Below, piece by piece: positions 1 to 12,945 of a stretch of DNA of 64,000 bases. How positions within the stretch are numbered: position 1 is the stretch's first letter; every line of letters starts with the position of its first letter. The notes under the pieces were generated by a model. That model ran no database searches, had not been told where the DNA came from, and saw nothing but the letters and a program-made list of their open reading frames with translations. The stretch spans positions 6,719,947 through 6,783,946 of the forward strand of contig OU342808.1 in the NCBI GenBank assembly GCA_910591455.2, written 5' to 3'. The position numbers were made by a program, and so were the translations under genes. The DNA comes from Pholis gunnellus (taxonomy: Eukaryota > Chordata > Actinopteri > Perciformes > Pholidae).

Positions 1-2150
1 CAAACAAAGTGGGGTTGGAAAAATAAAAGTGTGTGTGTGTGGGTGGGGGTGGGAACAAGGTTGAATGGTGTCACATCAAAACAAAGGGAAGATCAGGACA
101 ATGGGAAAGTGATTGATTAACACTGCAGATGCTTTGCTAGATCCAAATAGGAACTGGCCCGTGTGTCCTTGTCCTTGTCTCCTCACTTAGGAATCTTGAC
201 GAACGAGATGATTCCATAAAGACATGCAGGGTGTGAGGGAAACATTAGTAAACAATACTAATAAAGCCAATTCAATGAAAGGAGCAAATAAAAAGTGAAA
301 GGGATAGCCCACTATCAGTGAAATGCAAGGGTCAGAAATAAAAGTCCTCATTGGAGCTGCTGCATCTTGGGTAGTTATTACTGTATCATTGCACCGTTTC
401 TATCTTCAGCCCCAGATCACTGACCTGAGAGCAGTAAGCAACAGGAGACAAACTGAGTAACGTTAAAAATGTAACTTTGGGACAGAATAATGTAGTAAAT
501 CAGACGCAGACGGGCAGTCAGACACAAGGAGAGATGATCCTGTGCATTGTCTTTTTTTTATATCACGGTTTTGGGCATTGTCTTGGCACCGTGTGTCAAC
601 CAGTCCAGCTCTCTCAGCTTGCACTGAATCATAAATCATTCTCGTTCATACATCGGATTCCTTCACATAAATATACGGGGTCGTTTGAGGGGCTCCACCC
701 GCTGAAAGTACAGACGAGGACTGAAGGGATGCAACATGTCAGTGGAAACTTCCACAGTATTTGATAGAGGTTACTGTGGGTCATGTGGTGCAGATATAAA
801 AAGTGTTTTGTTCCTCCAAGCTGTGGACCAGTGGTTGCTCAGAAATATATCAAATATCACTCTAGGTGTCAGGGTGTCAGGTGTGAGACTTTCAGTGCAA
901 TGTCTTGCTCGAGGACACTTTGGAATGTTAGAGTAATCAGAGGGATATAGTGTTTGCTTGAGAGCTGCACACTTTTCACCCTTTTTCAGAAAAGGATGAA
1001 TTTAAATCATCAACATTTTACTGGTGACCACAGGTTAGGGTCCAAACCACTGTTAAAACTCAACTTGAGTCGGGGGGAAATCCTTCTGGCTGCAGGAAGA
1101 CATGCAGGTCTTGCATGGTAACAGACTGCAGAAAAAGTAAAGAATGTTCTTTGCCTCAGAGGTTTTTACAAGTTGTCCTCTAAGATGCCACATCATCAAC
1201 AGCAGATGTGCTGAGGCTCCACCTTGTGGCTAAAAGTTAAACCAACTCTACCCATTTAGTACCGCTGATGGTGGATATTAAACTGATGCTCTTGGTTTGA
1301 TGGAAAATTACATCTAAACTGGTTTTCCAAAAAACTAATGTAACTTTAATGTGGAAAATGAATGAGGTGCTGATGTTCATAGATTGCTTAAATCCACGTG
1401 TTGTTTTCGTCTGACTGGGGAAATATTTCCATAAATAAAGAACAAAAAATGTTCCCAACTGCAGACTTTTTCTTATTTTGTAAGTATTTCTAAAACATCT
1501 CTGTAACAAAAAAGCACGAAAAACTTCCCTTATAATTATTCTTTTTTTTTACCGTATTATTAAATACAATCCTAGAGCTATTATGTGTGAATTCAGACTT
1601 TTGTTTGCGTATTCCCCTATTCTGCAATGTTAGATGATGATGATAATTATTCTTACTAATATATTACCATAGCATGCTTCACACATACAATATTCACTGT
1701 GTTTACAAAAAACTCTGGAAAAAACATTTGAATTGTTGAAATTGATGTGTTATTAAATACTAGAATGGGAACAGGATCAATTGATAGTGTAATAAAGTGA
1801 CTGCAGGTGTTATTTGCTAACTAGCCAAAACAAACAACAGCACATAGGTATCTATACATGGGCAAATTGAATAAAAATGTAATTGTTCTTTACATTTTTT
1901 TTTCACATTTTAGGGGTCAAAACTAGTTGCCACTTAAAATTAAATAAAGAACAAAAATAAATGGTGTAGCATAAATCATATACATAAGACCTAATCAAAA
2001 CATTAAGAAGAACAAGGGGACGCAATAAGAATTAATACATCTTTGACAAAACACATGAAATTGAGACAAAGACACAGTCAAACCCAAACCACTGCATGGG
2101 TGATCCAAGTATCATCAGTATAATCATCAGCAATAAATAATCACATTTCC
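1..2150. other. Upstream flank, no gene recognised
   Basis: This AT-rich stretch has a short GT/GGTG run near 30-55 and otherwise unique-looking sequence. I saw no exon with homology I recognise on either strand. In human, ATG12 lies head-to-head with AP3S1 (from memory), so I looked for the conserved ATG12 C-terminus on the minus strand and did not find it. The region could hold the 3' end of an upstream gene, but nothing shows this. Confidence 0.5.
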
Positions 2151-2445
2151 CCTCTGCGGTTTGCAGCGCCAGACGGAGGTTCGGTTTGAACCACCGCGGC
2201 CGCCGTACCAGCAGGAGGAGGAGGAGGAGAGCATGACTGGTCCTTTGACGTGGAATATTTCCGTAAAGAGACGATGGAGGAGTAGCAGCGTGTAGCTCGA
2301 AGCTATCCCGTATTACCTTTAAATCGAGACGGGATTTAGTCCTGAACCCTCATTCGGATCTGGGTTCACGGGAGTCGACGGTCTACAGTCTTCCGCAGAC
2401 TGACCCCTTTCTGTTCCCCCCGCCTCCTTGCACTCAGCTACAGTC
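2150..2445 (+). promoter_or_regulatory. CpG-rich promoter/5'UTR region of ap3s1
   Basis: Base composition changes abruptly here from AT-rich flank to CpG-rich sequence, including a GCGGCCGC site around 2197-2204 and a short GGA repeat at 2214-2229. This fits a TATA-less CpG promoter and 5'UTR running to the ATG at 2446. The transcription start cannot be placed from sequence alone. An upstream ATG at 2233 is listed separately. Confidence 0.6.
2233..2295 (+). other. Candidate upstream ORF in the ap3s1 5'UTR (20 codons)
   Basis: An ATG at 2233 opens a 20-codon frame that closes at TAG 2293-2295, about 150 bases before the ap3s1 start. If transcription begins upstream of 2233, it would be a non-overlapping uORF that could lower main-ORF translation. 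The peptide has no recognisable features. The transcription start is unknown. Confidence 0.25.
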
Positions 2446-2514
2446 ATGATTAAAGCCATTTTAATATTCAACAACCATGGGAAACCGAGGCTTTCTAAAT
2501 TCTACGAGCATTAT
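2446..2514 (+). CDS. ap3s1: ap3s1 exon 1 (coding part)
   Basis: This exon encodes 23 residues, from MIKAILIFNN to KFYEHY, the first strand of the sigma-subunit fold. It ends on a codon boundary before donor gtgagt at 2515. The ATG at 2446 is chosen because it matches the family N-terminus exactly. Confidence 0.95.
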
Positions 2515-5500
2515 GTGAGTAACATGTTCATTATTTACACATCTTATCGTTCATAGAGGTTGTGACAGGCGGCAGTGAATAAAAAAAATAGCGAGCTGTG
2601 GCTTAAGACACTTTATGTTTTCTTAAAGCAAAGCGAGGCGGATGTAGATAGGCTATACCTTTAAAAAATGCGTTCATGTCATGTTGTCGCACACTGTTTG
2701 AATGGGAAGGTGTGTTCAGGCTACTTCACAAGCGCCCCGTGATGTGCTGTTGTTTCTGACTGCCCCCCCGTGTATAAGATGTCAGTCTGAACCCTTTAAA
2801 AAAATATATATGAATAATTAAACACGCACGAGCCGAAGCGAAGCTATCGCATTCCTTATGGAGCCTGTGCGAACAGGACTGTGGCCAAATTATCGTGTAA
2901 AGTGCAGCTGGTGAAACCCAGCGAAGTGAGGTCACTCTGTTTGTGTCACATGACTTTAATAACTCCCTCGTGAGGGTCTCGTGCTCTCACCAGCGGCCTT
3001 TCAGCGCTTCAATTAGCTCCATTATCTTTAGCTTGGAGTGAAGTTTACACACCTGCTCCGCCGACGAGCAGGTAACTTATATACCAGGTTATGTAATATC
3101 CTTTTGTTGGGCAAGCTGCGTTTGCTTGTTCTCATAATTGGATTTATATCTCACGGTTGGCTGCAGGCCCGTTCTTTGATATTGCTGCCACAATAGCAAG
3201 GTGACTTGGACATAGCAACTTGATTAATTAGCAACTGTGTGAACCGTTAGATGTCCTTTAAGAAACTACTTCACAAATGCGAGGTTTGAGGTTTCTTTGT
3301 GTGTACCCAAGTACTGTACTTGAGGTCTATCCTGAAGTACTTGTACGTAACTTGAGTATTTCAATTTTCTGCTACTTTATACTTTTACTCCACTACAATT
3401 TAGAGGAAATATTGTTGTACTACACTGCATTTATTTCATAACTCAAGTTACCAGTATCTTTGCAGATACTGTAGTACAAAATCAACAAACATATTATGAA
3501 GTATTATTAAAGGGTAAGATAATTATATTTTGTAGCTATTAGTTTTGCTTTGAATGCATGAGTTTTACAACAACTTGTTACTTGTAGCAGTACGTCTACA
3601 CTAAGATATTGCTACTTTTTTCAAATACAAGGTATGAATACTTCTTTCACCACTGAATTTATGTGAGTAAGATGAAAATATATTTTTTAACAATTATTTT
3701 AATTATCAATTGAACTTCTGAGACATCTTTCTATTTTGTCCAAACATCTATTAAGAAAACCTAAATATGTTGTTCACTCATTACAAAACAAAGAAAAGCA
3801 GCAAATCTTTGCATCTGAGAAGCTGGAGCCAAAAAGTGTTGCAATACAATGAATCAATTAGAATAGCACGGTGTCTGGTCTAGAATTCAGACAGCAGGTC
3901 AGAACACAGTGATTGGAATTTGTCACAATTGTTTCATGAACAAATTATTTATAATAAAAAAAAAAAGTGCAGGCACATTCCCTGCACTTAAAATCACGAG
4001 GGTGAACAGTGTTGTTTCATCTAGCGTGGTTTAATATCTACTTATTGAGATTCAGGAGGATACATTGAACGTGATTGGATTATAAGCAGCCTATGTAGAC
4101 ACCATCTGTTGTATTAAGAGCCGAGGTGTCGGCGTTCTGGCTGGCCGGGTCTAATGTTTCACACATTCTAGTAGCTGTGAAAACTTCTTTTAGCAGTAAC
4201 TTGCAAAAATAAATCCAATATTTACAGCAAGTGACAAGGTTAGAGCTGCAAATATTAGTGTTAGGAATATTGTGTGAAGCTTTGAACTTCTGTAACTTTA
4301 TTTAAATCCCCTTATTTAGTATTCAGAAGCAGTATACAAACAACTACATGGTTTGTAACGCACTATAATGAAGTTGTAAGGGACTATATCTCCTGTGGTA
4401 ATATGAGGCCCCACCACCAGAAACATCGGTTCGAGAAGTTCTAAAAAGATGCTGCTGTTTTTTTTCGGTCCCTGTCATTGATCTATGAGTGCCGTATCCC
4501 TGCTGGTCCCATGCTACAAGTCACATGACCGGCACGGCCTTCCAGCAGGCTGCATGCTGGACCGCCTCCTCTCTCCTCGCGCTCGCTGACCTGTTCTGCA
4601 CCCCGACAGGACGTTGGTACCCTTTGGTGGGGCTGGTGCAGTGTTACAGATGCGCGCGCACACACACGACAGATTCTAACACCCGTTGAGGATTTGAAGG
4701 TTACATTAAAAGCCTCAGACTGCGTGTTTGTTGCGTCTCAGAACTTGTTTGTGCATTTTCATTTAAGGCGAGACGCCCCCGACAAAAACATTGTTCCTCG
4801 TGCGTTGAACAATTTGGAGATTTTTGTCTATTTTGCCTCCATAACATGTCTTCCTTTAGACTGGTGTAAAGAAAACATTCAAAATAAACATTTAGGTTTT
4901 TATTTTATTACTTTTTATTTTACAACTTCCTAAAGTTGCCTCATTTGCATATTTAAACTTAAAATGTCAAACTTCTAATACAAAAAAATAATAATCATGT
5001 AAGTAAAGAACTAGAAATGTTCCATGGTTATATCTGAGTTGATCTAAAACAAAATGGACCTATTCCCCTGTAGTGTTTTGTAAAAAATGTCATTTTACAA
5101 AACATATCTTTAAAAGGCTCAGACTCTGAGCCAGAAATCTGCACTCCAGCAGCTCTTGCATACACCAAACTTTCCAGCGTCATTACTATCTATGTTCTGA
5201 AGGTATTTTTGCAGATTGGTTTGTTCTTTTTTTCCCCCCCAAGGTCCAAGGTTTCAGATATTGTTGTACAACACGGGGTTGCACAGCGAAAAGCAATTTG
5301 TTTTATTACTTAAGAAAAACACACAAAAAGCAAAAATCCTAGCCTGACTCATTTTATTCCTAAAAACACGAGACAGAAATTGATTATTTTAGCACCGAGA
5401 TATCCCAAAATCCCTCCGTTATACTGTTATAACCTTTGACTGTAATATGTCGAGAAAATGACACAACCTGAACCTGGCTTTATCCAATGTTCACATATCT

Positions 5501-8500
5501 CTAATGGAAATATGTGCACCGTAGCACATGTTTAATCAGCTACTGCCTCATTTGCATATTTAAGCATACCATTTAAGAAAACTTGTAATACAGACAATAA
5601 TTGTCTTTTTATTGTATTTTCTGAATTTTCATGTCTATCGATGAGTTAAAATATTTAATGTATTCACCTGTGGTGTCTCCCCTTACATTTCTATTGCCTA
5701 CAGTATGTTTCATCCCCAAAATGACATAACGCAGAACTCTGACATTTAGAAACCGAATGAGACTTGAATCCTTTGGCCTTTTATTAGCTCAGGAAATTGT
5801 TTGGTGCTTGCAAACAAGCCCGACGATATTTGAGGTTTCTAACCTAATCTCATCCATTAGCTAACAATAAGATGAGCCTGCCTCGGTTCAGCTGGCACAA
5901 TGGCATCACTGCCTGTGTAGCCTGTGGGCACTAGTGCATGTTTAGATACGATAAAGAGAACGCTGAGTGTACACATTATGTTTTTTCACTCAAAACTAAT
6001 ATGTTCAAGAAAAAGAGAGGCCAGGGGTCCAAGTTATTCAAACCGCCAACCGTCAAAAATGACTGGAAGCAATTAGGTGCACAAACAGCTCATTATTCAG
6101 CAGCTCCTCTTTGTTTTGACCCTCTCTGTTTCCTCGTTGTTTCCGCAGAGTGAAGACACGGAGCAGCAGATCATCAGGGAAACCTTCCACTTGGTCTCGA
6201 AAAGAGACGAGAACGTCTGCAACTTCCTCGAAGGTGGAATGTAAGCATGGCAACGGTAACGGTGTGTTCTAAACATGGCTGGAAGTAAATACTCGACTGG
6301 ATCGTTTTTGCGCTGTGAAGGAAAGCTTTATGAATGAGAGTCGATAGTAACGTCCATCCATCATTCATGAACGAGGAACAAAGTAGGTGTCGTTTTCCCT
6401 CTGGAAACGTCACCGCTCGCTCTTCCTCTTGCACTTATTTCCCCTCTCTATCGAGGAACATCTGGGCCATAGCAAAGCCACGTGGTTATTTTTTATTATA
6501 GTGTAAGGATTAGGCAACTACTGAGTGTTATCACAGCCACCAAAAATCCCTTAAGTCACATTTCCCTTTGTGTGATTACACAGGATTAGGCCGAGTTACA
6601 ACATGTCCACAGTCACTGAGGTCAAACCAGCTTTCATATCTTTCATATCTTGTTATTTTTCTGTGTCCTATCTATACATGCGTTGACTCATGACTGAACA
6701 CATCTGTGTCATAACATGTTTACGGCATGTTAATGGCACGGACGCATGTCTTCATGCCGATGCGCAGCTGCCGGTGATCGACCCGATGGTCCTGCGTGTA
6801 ATGTATTCCCTCAGGACAGGTGTGATGTTTCCTTGTTCCCCTGTGTTTCAGGCTGATTGGAGGATCGGACTACCGGCTGATCTACAGACACTACGCCACA
6901 CTGTACTTTGTGTTTTGTGTGGACTCCTCAGAGAGTGAGCTCGGGATATTAGACTTGATCCAGGTAAAAGCTTCACAAACCAAAGTGTATCTGTCACACT
7001 TTCCATGTTTTTTTTGTTTTTTTAATGCCTCCGTGCCAGCGACAGCCGTGAACGTTATGTTTTTGAGTTGTCCGTCCGTTCGGTCCATTCACGAGAGCCT
7101 AATATCTCAGGAATGCCTTGAAGGAATTAGGCACAAGCGTTCACCTGGACTCAAGTTAAGCTGATTAGACTTTGATGGTCAAAGGTCACTGTGACTTCAC
7201 ACATCCCCTTTTTGGGCCATAACTCAATAATTCATATGCTGATTATGAAAATGTATGTATATGTATATGACACAATTATCTAATAGGATGAAGTGATGAA
7301 GACATGGATATAAACTGAAACATGACTGGCTGGCGGAGGCGTACAGCTGCGAGGCAGTAATTGCAGTTTGACATTAAATTCTTTCTATTTTCAGGTATTT
7401 GTGGAAACGCTGGACAAATGCTTTGAGAATGTCTGTGAGCTCGACTTAATTTTCCACGTAGACAAGGTAGGAAATGCTTTTATAACAGTTTGTCTTTGTT
7501 GTGTTGCACATTAACAAAGCCGCTTGAATATTTGATTGAGTTTGAGTTTTTATTGCCTCATATTACAGCGTCACACTTATCTGATGGCTTGTGCTGTCAC
7601 AGATTAACCGTTGTAACAGATTTTCAGTGATTTCCCAGATTTTGTGGTTGAGCATTTGGCCCAGTCATCATCGGTTTAACAAATGACTGTACATCTTTTA
7701 AGAGACTTCTTACAAGCAACTTAAATACACGCTGCAATGTAGAGCTGAGTGAATTTGCCCATTAATTGATAAATGAATTATTACTTAGCAACTCTTTTGT
7801 AGTATTGGTAATTTTTCAAGCAAAAATGGCAAAGATTCTCACCTTCAGGAGGATTTGCTGCTTTTCTTTGTCTTCTGTGATCTGATGTGAACTGAATATC
7901 ACTGGGTTTCACGCTGCTCGCACAAAATCAGCTATTTAAATACATGTTGTTCTATTTTAAAGAAAAACAATTCCTCATTTAACATTTATAAGCAGGATAG
8001 GAAATGTGTTCCATGGTTTGAAACACACTAATGTACTTGTAAGCAGCCATAAATGTTTATTAATGTATTTGTCATCAACTATAAGTCCTGCTGTGGGCAC
8101 CCACAACTACAGTCTGGTATCTAAATAGATGATGAATGTCGGTATCGTAAAACACAATAATAATGCTATAAAATGTATGTCAGGGAGAGACGTTCTAATT
8201 CATGAATGCTTATTTTGCTCATTGCTCATTATTATTATACTCAGGTCCACAACATCCTGGCAGAGATGGTGATGGGCGGCATGGTGCTGGAGACCAACAT
8301 GAACGAAATCATCACGCAGGTGGATTCCCAGAACAAGATGGAGAAGTCTGAGGTAAGCCTGACCCTCCCCCCGTCCGCTGTATGCTCTGTACGACTTGAC
8401 CCCACCTCCGGTACTCTCTGCCGTTACCGCGCACCGTATGCGGGCATGTGTGTATGCTGCAACCTGCATGCTCCTCTCCAGTCGTGACCCTTGTGGATGC

Positions 8501-10205
8501 TCTCTCCACCTCCTCTCTTGAGTGTTCGTGCTCCTTTTTATTACTTTTTTATTTTTCGGCCTCCCCGCTCGCTGCTGCACTGCTCTCAACACAGGTCAAG
8601 ACTCAACATCTCCTCTCCTGTATCCCTCAGTGTGAAATACAGCTTCATATGTCATTGGAGACTTAACTGTACCATTGTGCAGAAGCTGTGACCCACTGAA
8701 TCACCATCTTCTAGTGATGTGGATTTGACATATCTTCGTGAAAACAGGCTGGTTGTAGGCTTCTTATCATTCTAGAGGAGAATGTGAATTTATTTTATTG
8801 TTGGAGTGAAAATGCTTTCCCCAGTGTCTTCTTGTTACATCTATAAGCCAGTGTCCTTGCTTAGACATCTGCTCTATGCAAGGACACGGCTTTGCTTTCC
8901 ATACAGCTTCTGCGAGCAGATAAACATTCCTTTACTTATTGGAACGTTTTAATCAGAAAGACAGCCAGAGACAATTTCATGAAATCATTTCTGTTTTGCC
9001 TAATATGGATTTTAGCCTCTGACAGTCCTCGAGCTTAAGTGGCTTTGTTTTTAAATTGCTCACAAAGCACTGCGATGACGTCTAAACATTGAGGCAGAGT
9101 TATTGGGGAGTCCTTTTTTTTTAAACTTTTGCATCGAGAAACGCTTACACAAAGTTGTAGAAATGTGTTTTATTAACAAGGAGGTGAAGGGTTACACTGT
9201 CAGGTTTTTAACTGGCTGACCTCACTTGTGCACTCCAACATTTGAATTCAAGTTTAAGGGCTAACAAAGTAAACTTTTCCTAACAATCTGACCTGCATTG
9301 TGTGCTTTTAATGACACCCAATCTTCTTTTTGATTGATGTTCTGTAAGCAGAGTCCTTTACTGTTCTACAATCATCAGAGCTGCTCCGTCCTTCCCTCTT
9401 GGACCTACCCTAGACCGCAGTGTGTGTTTTTCACACTGATGCTAATTCAAAATGGCATTGTCCTTTTTAGAGGGCCGTGTCTGGGGGAACAAGGAATGAG
9501 CTGTTCCACTTCCAGACTGGCAAAGACTCATTAAGTGGCATTCATGGGTTTTTTCACCAAACTTTCTTAATTATTATCTGTATTTCTGGCGATAAGACTG
9601 ATTGTGGGCAAAGCTTCAGATCATTTTTGGCTTAAAAGATGTGGTCTATGATAGGTCCTATCATTTTTCTTCCTGTGGAGATAAACTGTAATTACTTTAA
9701 TCTGCTTTAACATTCCTCATTCCTCTTTTTCCTGACCCTGTCTAGTTCTTTCCATTCTTCTCTCTCTTTACAGACCTTTATCTTTCAGTCTACCAGGCAG
9801 GACAGGTAGACACAGGTACTGCTAAATTTACAACCAAGTACTGTAACCTTAACTGAAGTTTATCCCCTCCGCACCCTGAGACTCACCAAAAGGCCCTCCA
9901 TGTAAAAGCAAGCTGACTTCACTAACATACAGTAGGAATCTTCTATGGCAGACCCAAACATGTTTTGACTGTACAGGTGGTGGATAATAGAAACAGCTGA
10001 CAGTATAATGCAGTCTATTACAACAGATAAATAAATATAATAAGACTATAAAGTTTGTAATGTTGAGCTGCTTTTACTTGAGACTGTGTCATAGAGACGG
10101 TTCTTCAACTCTATGCTAATTTCTGAAGCTGTAGTTTGTGGCAGTGCATTGTACATAATGTCAGGTGTACCTATTATATTGTCCACCCACTGTAGTTTAA
10201 AGAAT

Positions 10206-10252
<47 letters not shown>

Positions 10253-12912
10253 AAGCTTGAGAGGTTTCTGTTACTTTAATTTGATATGATCCTTAATTGT
10301 TCTTAAGCCCATTTTTTAAAACAAAAATATGATAATTATTTAATGAGATTTGTCTTGTTTTGTGGCAAAAGCTTGTGACTGTGCCACTATCAAAACTTGT
10401 CTGGCCTAAAAAGAATAGTTCAACATTTTGGGAAATATGCTCCTTTGCTTTCTTGCAGTTAGATGAGAAGATATGGTAGATTGTAGATATGTAGCTACAG
10501 ATGGACTTTTTCGCTGTCATTTTCTTTGATATGTCTGAATTAATGTTCGATGGTGATCTCTGAAGAAAATAGACCAGATAGTGCCTCTCAACCGATGCAT
10601 CCGAACCAGCACAAAAGCGGCTCGCGCAGTCCGAACCAGGACATGTTTATGTAGCTACAGCTAGCAGCCAACTAGCTTAGGTAGATAAGAAGATATTGTA
10701 GATGGCAGATATGTAGCTACAGCTAGCAGCTAGTTAGCTTAGGTAGATAAGAAGATATTGTAGATGGCAGATATGTAGCTACAGCTAGCAGCCAACTAGT
10801 TTAGGTAGATAAGAAGATATTGTAGATGGCAGATATGTAGCTACAGCTAGCAGCTAGTTAGCTTAGGTAGATAAGAAGATATTGTAGATGGCAGATATGT
10901 AGCTACAGCTAGCAGCCAACTAGCTTAGGTAGATAAGAAGATATTGTAGATGGCAGATATGTAGCTGCAGCTAGTTAGCTTAGGTAGATAAGAATATATT
11001 GTAGATGGCAGATATGTAGCTACAGCTAGCAGCTAGTTAGCTTAGGTAGATAAGAATATATTGTAGATGGCAGACATGTAGCTGCAGCTAGTTAGCTTAG
11101 GTAGATAAGAAGATATCTGCTTCCTCCAGCCTTTGTGCTCAGCTAAGATGAGCTAGCTGTAACTGTAACGATAGCGCCACAAGAGTGGTATGAAGCTTCT
11201 CAGCTAAAAAGCAGATTAGCACATCACCCAAAATGATGACTTATTCCTTTAAGGCCTCACCCTCTAAACCACACATATAGTTTACCTCAAACCAACAATA
11301 TAACCCCTCTACTGTAGACTTTTTATCCCGTTTTTCTTTTGCACCGGTTTCTCTCACAGACAGAAGATGGAGTGATGCTCAAGCATTCTATAACTGTAAC
11401 TTACATATACCAGAGAATCAAGCCATTGTCGTGTGCTACACAGCTGGCGTTGCTATTTCTGCACACATTACTCACCCAGCGTTTGATTAACAACCCAGTA
11501 TTATAGACGTGCACAGTGGGTCTCCAGGCTACCTCACTGTGAGGAAAAATAATATATCTCGAGTCTGACTCCTGAATACTGAGCCCATGTGCTGGATCGG
11601 CATTCCACCCGGTATACGCCACGGTCGTCTTTCCCTCTAACACAAGTCTCCTTGATTCCTGGCAGAAGGAGGAATGCCCCATAAGACAAGCGGTCCATTG
11701 AAATAACCTTGTGAAAACAAGTGAAGTGGACAAATCCACATTCTAGACATAGCTTCTGTGCGTCATATCACTAAATGATTTACGGGGCTGCTCGTTCGAA
11801 TGTGCTCCTAACGGAGGCAATGAGAACATACAGCTCTCTAGGGTGGCTTAAACCCTATGGGTCATTTTTGGGTCTGTCTGCTGAAGATTCATTCGGGGGA
11901 TCTCTAACCACAGTGACTCTCAAATGTCTGCACTTACACTTGAGACGAAAACGTCAAATCATTCACTCTCCACGGATGTTCTTTATTGTTCCTAAATAAA
12001 AAAAATGATGCTTTCCTTTTTTAAAAAAATGCTCAATTGCTCTTCAATGGTTGCATACTGAGATTCATTGTGTTAGAGTGAAGTGCCCCCCTCTGTCCCT
12101 GAGAATAGATTTCCCATTGTACTTTAGTACTACCAGACTCACAGCCTCCTCATGTCATCAATAGTTAACACTTTAGCTGTGTAAATGGCACAATATTCTC
12201 GTTCCTCCACTCACAAATATGTATTGGGATAGCTATAGTCGTGTGTAGTCTTTTCCAGAAGTCATCGAACCCACTAGAAGTACCGTAACACCTGTATTGT
12301 TATGGCTAATAGTATGTTGACATGTTTTCAAAATATGACACACACATTCTATACAAACCTATCTATCCAAACATCATTTCCGTCTTCACATCCAAATCCA
12401 TTTTTTTCCTCTTTACCCAGTTCTCTCCTTGCATTTTTGCCCTTATCGGTCCTCGAGAGTCCGATGGGTTCACTTTCCAAAGCAATGCAGCCGTTTGTCC
12501 ATTGGATGAATGTCCAGTACTTCTCAATACATCAAACTTTAGCGAATGGTCTAGTACAGTGTGTCCTCACAGTTGATTCATAATTGCCTCTGGTTGTGAT
12601 GCAAGTCATTATAGAACCAACTAATGCATGTGCATATGAAGCTATGAAGGCATCTGAATGTACATTTGCACACGTTGTCTGTCTTAGTCGCTGTCAGTGC
12701 TTTTGCATTTTGTCAGCAGTTGACTGTTTATTTTTTTTGTCTAGTGCTTTGTGTAGCACAGTGTGTGCGTGTGTCCGATGTTCAGTGTGTTGTGTAACAT
12801 GTTTTTTTTTAATTCACTGATTTGTATCTTATCAACCCCTCCGTGTGTGCGTGTGTGCGTGTGTGTGTGTGCGTGTGTGTGTGTGCCTGTGTGTGCGTGC
12901 GTGTGTGTGCGC

Positions 12913-12945
<33 letters not shown>

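Larger units (their letters stand above)
2521..6148 (+). other. ap3s1: ap3s1 intron 1 (3.6 kb)
   Basis: The intron runs from donor gtgagt at 2515 to the ttccgcag acceptor ending at 6148. It holds several interspersed repeats, listed separately: a TACTTTTACT-type element, an AAAGAAAAGCAGCAAA-type element and a pair of CATTTGCATATTTAA-containing units. No extra exon is recognised. Confidence 0.8.

Noticed and set aside
1..2150. atg12 head-to-head with ap3s1 as in human
   Set aside because: The conserved ATG12 C-terminal residues were not found on the minus strand.
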